Part shown: positions 1 to 7,997 of the stretch, piece by piece
Layout of the letters: each line of letters starts with the position of its first letter
Numbering within the stretch: the first letter of the stretch is position 1
Source: Streptomyces fuscigenes
Lineage (GTDB): Bacteria; Actinomycetota; Actinomycetes; Streptomycetales; Streptomycetaceae
Reading direction: 5' to 3'
DNA: 64,000 bases
NCBI RefSeq assembly: GCF_021556455.1
Contig: NZ_JAKGCV010000001.1
Location: 1 to 64,000, forward strand
The notes under the pieces: generated by a model
What the model saw: the letters and a program-made list of their open reading frames with translations, nothing else
Databases searched by the model: none
What the model was told of the DNA's origin: nothing
Position numbers and translations under genes: made by a program

Positions 1-30
1 CAGCCTCGGGGCGCGGCCGGGACGGCCCCG

Positions 31-309
31 TCAGGCCGTCGCCGGGAGGGTGACGGCGGGCAGCGGCGCAGGCTCGCAGGCCACCGCCAGGCGGTCCATC
101 GACAGGCCCAGCGCGTCGGCGAGCGCGGCCACCGTGAAGAAGGCCGGCGTCGGGGCACGGCCGGTCTCGATCTTGCGCAGCGTCTCGGCGGAGACGCCCG
201 CCGCGGCGGCGATCACGGTCATGCTGCGCCCGCCGCGGGCCTCGCGCAGCAGGCGGCCGAGGCGCTCGCCGCGCTCGCGCTCTGCGGGGGTGAGCGGGGT
301 GCGTACCAT
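31..309 (-). CDS. XRE-family helix-turn-helix transcriptional regulator
   Basis: A 92-residue protein that is essentially one Cro/C1-type HTH domain. The core runs from about residue 15 to 70, with the recognition helix around V-S-A-E-T-L-R-K-I-E-T-G. It should bind DNA as a dimer; no ligand-binding domain is present. I chose ATG 309 because it coincides with the predicted transcription start; an upstream in-frame ATG at 318 lies inside the -10 box. Nothing nearby shows its target, so autoregulation or control of an unlinked gene is possible. The family call is secure, the role unknown. Confidence 0.8.
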   Translation of the reverse strand: MVRTPLTPAERERGERLGRLLREARGGRSMTVIAAAAGVSAETLRKIETGRAPTPAFFTVAALADALGLSMDRLAVACEPAPLPAVTLPATA

Positions 310-316
310 GCCGCCC

Positions 317-344
317 ATTCTATGACCGGTATAATTATTGGCAA
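317..344 (-). promoter_or_regulatory. Promoter of the XRE regulator gene, probably giving a leaderless mRNA
   Basis: On the minus strand TTGCCA (344-339) and TAGAAT (322-317) are separated by 16 bases, a good match to a principal-sigma promoter. The A of an ATG at 309 lies seven bases after the -10 box, where transcription would start. The transcript would then begin at the start codon. Confidence 0.55.
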
Positions 345-554
345 GCCCGGAACCGTGCCCGCGGTGCCGGGGCCGCCGGATCGAGCGCGCGTCGGAGGCC
401 GCGCGCAGCCGCCCGCGGCCTCCGTCCTACCGGCACGGCCCCGGCACCACGGCCGCCGCCGAAGGTGCTCGAAGGCACTCGAAGGTGTCACCGAGGGCGC
501 GGCCACCCGGCCGGGCCGCGCCCTCGGGTCCCGTGCGGCGGCCCGTCCCGCCGC

Positions 555-2378
555 CTACTGCGGCCCGGAGCGGCGCACCACCATCGCGGAGCCGCCGCCC
601 CGGCGCACCTTCTCCGCCGCGGCCTGCCACCGGCCGTCGGGCAGGCGCTCGACGCCGGTGGCCGCGCCGATCTCGTCGATCTGCGTGAACTTCTGCCCGA
701 GTGCCTCCAGCTGCCCGCGCAACGGGCTGTTGTACAGGGCCGGTTCGAGCTCCGTCGTGGCCGCGTTGCGCTGGCTCGCGCGCGGCGCGGCGATCGCGTC
801 GACCAGGGGCATCCCGCGGTCGACACGGTTGGTCAGCGTCTGCAGGACGGTGGTGATGATGCTGGCGCCGCCCGGGGAGCCGATCGCGAACACCGGGCGG
901 TGGTCGCGGTCGAGCACGACGGTCGGCGAGATCGAGGAGCGCGGGCGCTTGCCGGGGCCCGGCAGGTTCGGGTCGTGCACCGCCGGGTCGGCGGGCGCGA
1001 AGGAGAAGTCCGTGAGTTCGTTGTTGAGCAGGAAGCCCCGGCCGGGGACGGTCATCGCGCTGCCGCCGGTCTGCTCGATGGTGAGGGTGTACGCGACCAC
1101 GTCGCCCCACTTGTCGGCGACGGTCAGGTGCGTGGTGTTCTGCCCCTCGTACGTCGTGGGGACGGCCTTCCCGCCGCTCGCGCAGGGCACGGGGTGGCGG
1201 GGGTCGCCGGGCGCGAGCGGGCTGGTGAGGGCGTGGCTGTCGCTGATCAGGCAGGCGCGGGAGTCACCGAAGCGCCTGGACAGCAGCCCGGCGGTCGGCA
1301 CGTCCTCCTGCGCGGGGTCGCCGACCCATCGGCCGCGGTCCGCGAAGGCGATCCGGCTCGCCTCGATGTAGTGGTGCAGGTACTGCACCTGCGAGGCGTG
1401 CTTCAGGTCGGTGTTCCGCAGGATGTTGAGTGCCTCGCCGACGCTCGTGCCGCCGGACGAGGACGGCGCCATCCCGTACACGTCGAGGCCCCGGTAGGAC
1501 ACCTCGGTCGGCTTGCGGAAGACCGTGCCGTAGCGCGCGAGGTCACCGGTGGTCAGGTCTCCGGGGCGCACCACCCGGGTGGTGCCCGGGGCGACGGGCG
1601 GCGTGCGGACGGTGCGGACGATGTCGCGGCCCAGGTCCCCGTGGTAGAGCAGGCCGATGCCCTGGCGCCCCAACTTCTCGTAGGTGCGCGCCAGATCGGG
1701 GTTGCGGAGAGTCGATCCGACGGCGGGCGGCGCGCCGTGGGGAAGGAAGAGCTTCGCGGTGTCGGGGAAGTCCGCGAACCGCGCCTGGTTCGCGGCGGTC
1801 TGCGAGCGGAACGTCTCGTCGACGGTGAATCCGTCCTTCGCGAGGTGCTCGGCGGGCGTGAGCACCTGCCCGAGGGACCTGCTCCCCCAGGCGCGCAGGG
1901 CGCTGTCCCAGGTGGCGGCCGTGCCGGGTGCGCCGACGCTGCGGCCGCTGGTGACGGCGTCGTCGAACGGCAGCGGCTTGCCGTTCTCGTCGAGGAACAG
2001 CCCGGTGCCGGCCGAGGCGGGCGCGGTCTCCCGGCCGTCGATCGTGTGCACCGTACGGGACTTCGCGTCGTAGTAGACGAAGTAGCCGCCCCCGCCGATG
2101 CCCGACGAGTAGGGCTCGGTGACGCCGAGGGCCGCGGCGGTGGCGACGGCCGCGTCGACGGCGTTGCCGCCGTTTTTGAGCACCTGGATGCCCGCCGCGG
2201 TGGCGTCGGCGTCCACGCTGGCCACGGCTCCCCCGTAGCCGGTGGCGACCGGCGTCTTCGCGGGCGCGGCGGCGGGCGCCCGGCCGTGGGCGGCCGACGG
2301 CGGCGCGGCGGCACCGGCCGTGAGCATGGCCGCGGTGACGGCCAGTGCCGAGACGTTCCGTGCGGTGGAGCGGCGCAT
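555..2378 (-). CDS. ggt: Gamma-glutamyltransferase, secreted
   Basis: Cleaves gamma-glutamyl bonds of glutathione and related compounds and can transfer the glutamyl group to acceptors. The 607-residue precursor begins with a typical Sec signal peptide (basic MRRSTARN, a hydrophobic stretch, then Ala-rich). It then follows the GGT family to the end. The autoprocessing nucleophile is the first Thr of T-T-H-L-T-V at about residue 415, equivalent to E. coli Thr391. The following G-D-V-V-A-Y-T and L-L-N-N-E-L-T-D-F-S blocks, and the oxyanion region with G-S-P-G-G-A-S near the C terminus, are present. ATG 2378 is preceded by a GGAGG box. It is monocistronic as far as can be seen. Confidence 0.95.
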   Translation of the reverse strand: MRRSTARNVSALAVTAAMLTAGAAAPPSAAHGRAPAAAPAKTPVATGYGGAVASVDADATAAGIQVLKNGGNAVDAAVATAAALGVTEPYSSGIGGGGYFVYYDAKSRTVHTIDGRETAPASAGTGLFLDENGKPLPFDDAVTSGRSVGAPGTAATWDSALRAWGSRSLGQVLTPAEHLAKDGFTVDETFRSQTAANQARFADFPDTAKLFLPHGAPPAVGSTLRNPDLARTYEKLGRQGIGLLYHGDLGRDIVRTVRTPPVAPGTTRVVRPGDLTTGDLARYGTVFRKPTEVSYRGLDVYGMAPSSSGGTSVGEALNILRNTDLKHASQVQYLHHYIEASRIAFADRGRWVGDPAQEDVPTAGLLSRRFGDSRACLISDSHALTSPLAPGDPRHPVPCASGGKAVPTTYEGQNTTHLTVADKWGDVVAYTLTIEQTGGSAMTVPGRGFLLNNELTDFSFAPADPAVHDPNLPGPGKRPRSSISPTVVLDRDHRPVFAIGSPGGASIITTVLQTLTNRVDRGMPLVDAIAAPRASQRNAATTELEPALYNSPLRGQLEALGQKFTQIDEIGAATGVERLPDGRWQAAAEKVRRGGGSAMVVRRSGPQ

Positions 2379-2516
2379 CCGTACCTCCGAACCCCCTGAA
2401 GCGGTCAGTCCGGGCAGCCTAGCCCCGCACCCCACGATGCGTCAGGAACACGTCAGCCAGTCCCCTCGCACCCGGGGCTCGAACGCCGGTACGGAACACC
2501 GCTACGATGCCCGGCC

Positions 2517-3272
2517 ATGACGGACGACGTACGCGACATCGTGCTCGGCGTGGTGGCGGCCCTCGCCTGCGGGGCACTCGGCTGGTTCGCCCGCACCGCG
2601 CTGTGGCGCCGCGCGCTGCGAAGGAAGCAGGCGTTCTTCGGGCTCCCCGAGCACGCGGAGGCGCTGGCGGTGGTGGGCCGGGAGCCGGGCGGTGACGCCT
2701 CCGTGCACCGGCACGACGTCTTCGCGCTGCTGGAGCTGTCCGCGGTGGCCAAGGAGTGCGGCGCCCACACCCGGCTCGTCGCGCACGACGCCACGCAGCA
2801 GGGGTTCGGCGAGCGCACGGAGTTCTGCGTCGGCGGGCCGTCCGTCAACCGCAGGACCGCGGCGCACTTGGCCTCCATGCTCCCGGGGGTCAGGATCGAG
2901 GCCGACCCGGAGCAGGGGCCCGACCGCGGCTCGTTCCGGATCGGGACGGACTTCTACCGCGTCCAGCCCGGCGTCGCCGAGCACGTCCTGCTGGCGCGGC
3001 TGACGGGCGGACAGGGCGCCCGACCGGTGTTCGTGTTCTGCGGGCAGCGCCCGATCGCGCACCAGGCGGCGGCGCGCTATCTCGCCCGGCACCACGAGCG
3101 CCTGCAGCGCAAGCACGGTGACGGGCCGTTCTGCCTGCTGCTCAAGGTGGTCAACTCCCAGGCGTACGGGCCCGACGTCGCCGAGTTCGTGGCGGATGTC
3201 ACGAAGGCGGCCAGGGAGCCGGCGCCCGCCGGCACGCAGCGGCCCTCGCACCGTGCGGGCGAGAAGTCCTGA
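2517..3272 (+). CDS. Membrane-anchored protein of unknown function
   Basis: A 251-residue protein with one N-terminal hydrophobic segment (about residues 8-27, V-L-G-V-V-A-A-L-A-C-G-A-L-G) followed by basic residues, so most of it should be cytoplasmic. The soluble part has alternating beta/alpha character. It contains D-V-F-A-L-L-E-L and a G-G-P-S-V-N-R-R-T-A turn resembling the nucleotide-binding loops of SLOG-like folds, but I cannot assign a family. A -10-like TACGAT (2503-2508) ends eight bases before the ATG and no Shine-Dalgarno is visible, so the message may be leaderless. Confidence 0.7.
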   Translation: MTDDVRDIVLGVVAALACGALGWFARTALWRRALRRKQAFFGLPEHAEALAVVGREPGGDASVHRHDVFALLELSAVAKECGAHTRLVAHDATQQGFGERTEFCVGGPSVNRRTAAHLASMLPGVRIEADPEQGPDRGSFRIGTDFYRVQPGVAEHVLLARLTGGQGARPVFVFCGQRPIAHQAAARYLARHHERLQRKHGDGPFCLLLKVVNSQAYGPDVAEFVADVTKAAREPAPAGTQRPSHRAGEKS

Positions 3273-3432
3273 CGGCGGTGCTGCCCGGGTGGCCCGCCGG
3301 GCCCGAACTCCCCCCGCGCGTGGCGGAAGTGAGGCTTCGAAGGGCCGCCGACGGGGAAGGGGGAAGGCTGACGGGAGCGGGCGGGAGGGGCCACGGAACA
3401 CGGGCGCCCGGGGGCGAAGGCGGGAAGGGCAG

Positions 3433-3482
3433 AAAAAAGAGCGGTGCCCCCGCCGCGCTTCCACGCGGCGTGGGCCCGCTCC
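3433..3482 (-). terminator. Strong intrinsic terminator, minus strand
   Basis: On the minus strand a long, almost fully paired hairpin (outer GAGCGG/CCGCTC, inner GCCGCG/CGCGGC, loop TGGAAG; 3482-3439) is followed directly by six Ts (3438-3433). Such a U-tract is unusual in this GC-rich DNA. There is no minus-strand protein gene just upstream. It must therefore end a non-coding transcript or a 440-base 3' UTR of the gene at 3881-4321. Confidence 0.75.
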
Positions 3483-3654
3483 ACGCCGAGCACAACCCGG
3501 CCGGCCCGCAGCTGACCTTCTCCCCTGAACAGAGAAGTGATCACCGGCTGCCGCCCGGTCCGGGCCATTGCCCCTGAGCTACTGCACGCCTCGCAGCAGC
3601 ATCCCTGGTGCGGCCGGGGTGCCGCCCTCGGCCACCGATCCCGTCCGGGATGAA
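3433..3654 (-). ncRNA. Candidate small non-coding RNA
   Basis: A stretch with no credible protein gene that looks transcribed on the minus strand. A -10 box TAGGAT sits at 3666-3661, and the strong U-tract terminator is about 220 bases downstream. In between is a second hairpin (CTTCTC/GAGAAG, 3537-3517). There is also a tRNA-like opening, GTAGCTCAGGGGC, near 3583. No convincing -35 box was found, no known RNA family was recognised, and the rest does not fold as a tRNA. The alternative is a long 3' UTR of the DUF6278 gene. Confidence 0.3.
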
Positions 3655-3880
3655 CTCCCCATCCTAGTCGAGTTTCGGCCTGGAGGCCCTGCTCTGCGCT
3701 GATGTGGCTCGATCAACGATTCGACGGCCATATGCTGCCCTACCCCATTCTCGGCTCTGTCGAGGTCAGCGCAAACTATCCATGCGGCCAAGGGACTTCG
3801 AGGAGGACACGGACGACACGCATAAATCCGGCATAAGCGCGATTTACTGCAAACTACGCACAGATCGGCCATTCGGGGCG

Positions 3881-4321
3881 TCACGCCTCGGCGGCCTCCG
3901 CGTACACCTGGGCCAGCTCGGGCGCTCCGGTCACGGCCCAGTCCAGACCGGCCTCCACCACCTGGATCTCACGGCCCGACGCGAGACGCACCACGGGATG
4001 TCCGCTCGGCCAGATGTTCCACCGCGCCCCGGGGACGGTTCGCACGATCACGGTGCCGAGGTAGAGGCCCGCGTCGTTGCCGAACCAGGGCAGCTCCTCC
4101 TTGTCCTCGCGCCAGCGCGGCGGCAGCTGGTCCAGCGCGGACAACGAGTCGACCGAGTCGTCCAGCCGGAGCCCGAGCCGCATCGCGTGCACCCGCAGCA
4201 GCTCGCACTCCGACAGGAGCTCGGTGATCCCCTCCTGCTCACGGGCGGCGGCGGCCGACGACGGCCCGGGGCCGCCGCCCCGCCGCCTGTTGCGCCAAGT
4301 GTCCAGGAAAGAGATATTCAT
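3881..4321 (-). CDS. DUF6278 family protein
   Basis: A 146-residue soluble protein found widely in Streptomyces; the function is unknown. It starts M-N-I-S-F-L-D-T-W-R-N-R-R, then a Gly/Pro/Ala-rich linker. The globular part has L-P-P-R-W-R-E-D, W-F-G-N-D-A-G-L-Y-L-G and a late V-E-A-G-L-D-W-A-V segment. No signal peptide or membrane segment is seen. The start was chosen at ATG 4321, where family-like sequence begins; the open frame continues upstream without resembling anything. The Shine-Dalgarno is weak. Confidence 0.75.
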   Translation of the reverse strand: MNISFLDTWRNRRRGGGPGPSSAAAAREQEGITELLSECELLRVHAMRLGLRLDDSVDSLSALDQLPPRWREDKEELPWFGNDAGLYLGTVIVRTVPGARWNIWPSGHPVVRLASGREIQVVEAGLDWAVTGAPELAQVYAEAAEA

Positions 4322-4407
4322 ACCGCTCAGCGTGCCACCCGTGCCGGGGAGGCACCATAGGACGCGCGGGGCGGGTCCCGGACTGTGAGACGGCTGTGCC
4401 CGGCCGC

Positions 4408-5460
4408 TCAGGCGGCCCCGCCGGCGTCCGCTGCCTCCAGGGCCAGCACGGCGAACGTGGCGAGCCAGTGGTCCGTCGTGAAGTCGCCCGAACCGAGCGC
4501 GGACATGCCGGCCGCCAGATGGGCGTCCGCCGTCTCGCGCAGGATCCGGGTGCGGAAGTCGCCGAGCGCGTCCGCCAGCCGGTACAGCGCGGCGGCCCGG
4601 CTGAAGCACAGTCCGTGCAGGTGGCCGATCTGGCCGTCGGCGGGGTCCGTGACCTCGGGCGGCGCGAGCAGCAGCCGGTCCCCCCGGTGCGCGGCGGCGG
4701 TGAGTTCCGGAAGCAGGGCGGCCGTCCAGACGGCGAACTCGGACGGGGTGGTGACCCGGCGCATCGCGTCCGCCTCCGTCAGCAGCGGCGAGAGGAAGTC
4801 CTGGCCGGAGGGCTCCCAGGCCAGCGAGCCGCCCTGGTCGGCGTCGAACCAGGCGCGCAGCTTCGCCCCCACGGGCTCGGCCAGATGGCCCACCCCGGCG
4901 CGTTCCGCCGCGTCCAGCACCAGCCCGAGGGCGAAGGCGCTGTTGCCGTGCACGCCGTGGCGCACGGGGTAGCGGGCCTTGGGCAGCCAGTCGAGGATCA
5001 GCTCGGCGACGGCGCCGGCGGCGGGTGCGAGCGCCGTGTACCAGCGCCGGTCCTCGCGCTCCGCGCTCTCGGCGGTGAGCATCAGGACCCACGCCCAGCC
5101 GTAGGGACGCTCGAAGGAGGGGTGGGCCCGCAGGTAGGCGGCCTCCGCAGCGAGGGCCTCGGGCGTCAGGTGCGCGTCGAGCGCCGCGGTGATCGCCCGG
5201 GCCTCGTCGGCGCCGGGCGTGCAGCGGTGCAGGAGCCACATCGCGAGCCAGTGCATGTGGACCGCGGAGTGCCAGTCGTACGCGCCGTAGAAGGCCGGGT
5301 GGTGCACCCGCGGGTCGACCAGGTCCTCCGGGCCTGCCAGCAGGTGGGCGGGGAAGTTCGGATAGGCGCGGGTGATGTTGCCGACGGCGAGGCGCGCGAA
5401 GGCGCCGGCGTGCGGGGCGAGTGCGGCGTGCGCGCCGGCGCCCCGGGGCGGGGTGCTCAA
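4408..5460 (-). CDS. DUF2891 family protein
   Basis: A 350-residue soluble, alpha-helical protein. Family hallmarks are the N-terminal R-A-Y-P-N-F-P segment, H-P-A-F-Y-G-A-Y-D-W-H-S-A-V-H and G-N-S-A-F-A-L-G-L. The repeated His/Trp-rich turns resemble an alpha/alpha toroid. The biochemical role is unknown. The start is an unusual TTG at 5460 that overlaps the TGA of pcp (TTGA), so the two are translationally coupled. It is the last gene of the DUF969-DUF979-pcp-DUF2891 unit, which suggests a role in handling pyroglutamyl or similar peptide-derived compounds (inference from context). Confidence 0.85.
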   Translation of the reverse strand: MSTPPRGAGAHAALAPHAGAFARLAVGNITRAYPNFPAHLLAGPEDLVDPRVHHPAFYGAYDWHSAVHMHWLAMWLLHRCTPGADEARAITAALDAHLTPEALAAEAAYLRAHPSFERPYGWAWVLMLTAESAEREDRRWYTALAPAAGAVAELILDWLPKARYPVRHGVHGNSAFALGLVLDAAERAGVGHLAEPVGAKLRAWFDADQGGSLAWEPSGQDFLSPLLTEADAMRRVTTPSEFAVWTAALLPELTAAAHRGDRLLLAPPEVTDPADGQIGHLHGLCFSRAAALYRLADALGDFRTRILRETADAHLAAGMSALGSGDFTTDHWLATFAVLALEAADAGGAA

Positions 5461-6098
5461 TGCGTCGCTCCTTCCGGGACCCGGAGGTCCGTGGTGGTAC
5501 GGGCGGCGGTCTCGGCGATGATGCCGAGCCCCCGGGCGATGTCCGCGACGGACATGGACGGCTCGGCCCGGTCGACGACCTGCTCCGGCGCGTACGGGAC
5601 GTGCACGAAGCCGCCGCGCAGCGCGGGCCGCTCGGTCGCGATGAGATGGGCGAGCCCGTAGAAGACGTGGTTGCACAGGAAGTTCCCCGCGGTCCCGGAG
5701 ACGGACGCGGGCAGGCCCGCCTCCCGCACCGCGGCGACGCACGCCTTGACCGGCAGGGACGCGAGGTAGGCGACCGGACCGTCGGGCACGATCGGCTCGT
5801 CCACCGGCTGGTTGCCCGCGTTGTCGGGGATGCGGGCGTCGTCCACGTTGACGGCGACGCGCTCGACGCTCAGGCCGCTGCGCCCGCCGGCCTGGCCGGT
5901 GCACAGGACGAGGTCCGGGCCGGTCTCGGCGACGGCCGCCCGGAGTTCCTCGATCGCCCGTCCGTACACGCAGCTGAGCCGGACCGCGGTGATGTCGAGC
6001 CCTTCGATGCCGGCGGCGGCGAGCTGCTGGGCCGCCGCCCACGACGGGTTGACCCCGTCGCCGCCGAACGGCTCGAAGCCGGTGATCAGGACTCTCAT
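5457..6098 (-). CDS. pcp: Pyroglutamyl-peptidase I
   Basis: Cysteine peptidase (family C15) that removes N-terminal pyroglutamate from peptides in the cytoplasm. The 213-residue protein has the family length. The N-terminal V-L-I-T-G-F-E-P-F-G-G signature is clear. The catalytic triad reads Glu79 (S-V-E-R), Cys142 (G-N-F-L-C-N) and His166 (F-V-H-V-P-Y), within two residues of the characterised Bacillus enzyme numbering. I chose ATG 6098 because that motif starts there; the longer upstream frame is not conserved. It lies 63 bases after DUF979 and overlaps DUF2891. Confidence 0.95.
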   Translation of the reverse strand: MRVLITGFEPFGGDGVNPSWAAAQQLAAAGIEGLDITAVRLSCVYGRAIEELRAAVAETGPDLVLCTGQAGGRSGLSVERVAVNVDDARIPDNAGNQPVDEPIVPDGPVAYLASLPVKACVAAVREAGLPASVSGTAGNFLCNHVFYGLAHLIATERPALRGGFVHVPYAPEQVVDRAEPSMSVADIARGLGIIAETAARTTTDLRVPEGATH

Positions 6099-6161
6099 GG
6101 ATGCTCCGTAGCGCGAGGGGGGGGTGGGACGCGGGCCGGGCCCCCGGGGGGCCCGCACCGG

Positions 6162-7130
6162 TCAGAAGGCGAAGAAGTAGATGATCAGGATGTTGCAGGC
6201 GAGCAGCACGACGGCGGTGGGGGCCTGCACCTTGATCGGCCCGTACTGGTCCTTGAGCTCCAGCAGGGCGGCGGGTACGAGGTTGAAGTTGGCCGCCATC
6301 GGCGTGCAGAGCGTGCCGCAGAAGCCGGCGAGCATGCCGACGGACATGACGGCCGCCGCGTTGCCGTGCAGGTGCTGCACCAGCACCGGCCAGCCGATGG
6401 CCGCGGTCATGACGGGGAACGCGGCGAACGCGTTGCCCATGATCACCGTGAAGACGAACATGCCCACGCAGTACAGCGCCACGGCGGCCAGCAGCTGCCC
6501 GTCCGGCAGGATCTTCTCGGTGATCTTGCCGACCTGGGTGCCGACGCCCGCCGCCTGGAAGATCGCGCCGAGAACGGCGAGGAGCTGGGGCAGCAGCAGG
6601 GCCCAGCCCATGGACTCCAGCAGACCCCGTCCGGCGTGGATCGGGACGGAGACCCGCGGCTCGCGCAGGACCCACATGCCGACCAGCAGGGCGACGATCG
6701 CGCCGACCCCGAGACCGAGGATGGTCTCGTTGCCCTTCTCGAAGACCACGTGGCCGCCGAAGTGGAACTTCGGGATCACGACGGCGCAGACGACGGCGAC
6801 GACGGGGATGGTCAGCGCGGGGATGAACAGCTTGTTGCCGAACCGCTTGGCCAGCTCGGTGCGCTGCTTCTCGTCGGTGGTCTTCGGCGTTCCCTTGCCG
6901 ACGAGGTTGAAGCCGCCCAGGCAGATCAGCACGAGCACGGCGATGCCGAGGGGCTCGGAGGGCAGCGACTTGTCGACGACCCAGGAGCTGTAGAAGAACG
7001 TGACGCCCAGCAGCGTCCAGAAGCTGCCGGAGGTGTAGCGCTTGGCGTTGGAACGGTCGAGCAGGGTCTGCACGCCCATGACGATGAAGACGGCCCCGAC
7101 CAGCCAGTAGAACCATTCGGCCTTGATCAC
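6162..7130 (-). CDS. DUF979 family membrane protein, probable permease subunit
   Basis: A 322-residue polytopic membrane protein with about nine hydrophobic segments and a conserved half with G-F-C-G-T-L-C-T-P-M-A-A-N-F-N. DUF979 nearly always pairs with DUF969, and together they look like a split transporter. The GTG start at 7130 overlaps the DUF969 stop (GTGA). Placement directly before pcp suggests transport of pyroglutamate, pyroglutamyl peptides or a related compound, but the substrate has not been shown by sequence. Confidence 0.85.
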   Translation of the reverse strand: MIKAEWFYWLVGAVFIVMGVQTLLDRSNAKRYTSGSFWTLLGVTFFYSSWVVDKSLPSEPLGIAVLVLICLGGFNLVGKGTPKTTDEKQRTELAKRFGNKLFIPALTIPVVAVVCAVVIPKFHFGGHVVFEKGNETILGLGVGAIVALLVGMWVLREPRVSVPIHAGRGLLESMGWALLLPQLLAVLGAIFQAAGVGTQVGKITEKILPDGQLLAAVALYCVGMFVFTVIMGNAFAAFPVMTAAIGWPVLVQHLHGNAAAVMSVGMLAGFCGTLCTPMAANFNLVPAALLELKDQYGPIKVQAPTAVVLLACNILIIYFFAF

Positions 7131-7840
7131 TTCGAGGTCTCCTCGACGTCGAGCTCGGCGTTGGCGACGACCAGCTCGCGTTCGAGCGTGCGGTCGAAGC
7201 GCAGCAGCCGGGCGCCGTGCACGAGGAAGGCGCAGATGGCGCTGGGTATCGCCCACAGAGCGAGGTTCAGCGGCTCGAGGTGCGTGTGGTAGGTCGCGTT
7301 GACCAGGCCGGTGATCAGCAGGATCGAGCCGATGGCGAGGAAGATGTCCTCACCGAAGAACACGCCGACGGTGTCGGCGCCCGCCGCGTGCGAGCGGACC
7401 TTGTCGCGCACCGCCCTCGGCAGCGGCCGGCCGCCGTTCTTGCGCTCGGCGGCGGCCTCGGCCATCGGCGCGATCATCGGGCGGACGCTCTGGGCGGGCC
7501 CGCCGATGGTCTGGAGGCCGACGGCCGCGGTCACCTGGCGCAGCAGCAGGTAGAGCGTGAGGAAGCGGCCCGTGGTGAGGCTGCCGAGCTTGCCGATGAG
7601 CGTGCGGGCCTGCTGCTGGAGGCCGTTGCGCTCCAGCAGGCCGATGACCGGCAGCGTGATGGCGAAGATGGTCACGGACCGGCTGGAGGCGAAGCTCTCC
7701 CCGAACGTCTTCAGGATCTCGTCCGGTGAGAGCTTGCCGAGCACTCCGGTCACGATCCCGGCGACTCCGACGACCAGCAGAGGGTTGCGCCTTGTGGCGA
7801 ATCCGAGGATCACCACGAGGACGCCGAGCAGAACGATCAT
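7127..7840 (-). CDS. DUF969 family membrane protein, probable permease subunit
   Basis: A 237-residue polytopic membrane protein, first gene of the unit. It starts with a hydrophobic helix (M-I-V-L-L-G-V-L-V-V-I-L-G-F-A). It carries conserved L-P-V-I-G-L-L-E-R-N-G-L and Q-T-I-G-G-P-A-Q-S-V-R-P-M-I blocks, with a cytoplasmic loop rich in Arg and Glu in the middle. A GGAAGG box lies upstream of ATG 7840. It is read from the operator-containing promoter at 7904-7933 and should act together with the DUF979 protein. Confidence 0.85.
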   Translation of the reverse strand: MIVLLGVLVVILGFATRRNPLLVVGVAGIVTGVLGKLSPDEILKTFGESFASSRSVTIFAITLPVIGLLERNGLQQQARTLIGKLGSLTTGRFLTLYLLLRQVTAAVGLQTIGGPAQSVRPMIAPMAEAAAERKNGGRPLPRAVRDKVRSHAAGADTVGVFFGEDIFLAIGSILLITGLVNATYHTHLEPLNLALWAIPSAICAFLVHGARLLRFDRTLERELVVANAELDVEETSK

Positions 7841-7903
7841 GCGCTCTCGGCCTTCCGTACAGGGCTCCGCAACGCTGCGGCGCGGACCGGGGGGTGTGCA
7901 CGG

Positions 7904-7933
7904 AGGCTAGATGATTGTTGAACGATACGACAA
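7904..7933 (-). promoter_or_regulatory. Promoter with GntR operator before DUF969-DUF979-pcp-DUF2891
   Basis: On the minus strand TTGTCG (7933-7928) and TAGCCT (7909-7904) are 18 bases apart. Between and over them lies the 13-bp near-palindrome ATTGTTGAACGAT (7914-7926). This is the reverse complement, except for the central base, of the site in front of the GntR gene. A repressor bound here would block the promoter. Confidence 0.6.
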
Positions 7934-7997
7934 GACTATGGGCGGCACAGGTTTTTCGTCCCCGTCCGGGGGCGCCGCGCTCCGCAGCCGTCCGGCG

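Noticed and set aside
465-2399. Long plus-strand open frame opposite ggt
   Set aside because: Its translation is low-complexity Arg/Gly/Val as expected from the complement of a GC-rich gene; the minus strand has the GGT motifs.
3500-3600. Possible tRNA gene on the minus strand (GTAGCTCAGGGGC)
   Set aside because: Only the D-arm-like start matches; there is no T-arm G-T-T-C-G-A or acceptor pairing. Kept only as part of a small-RNA candidate.
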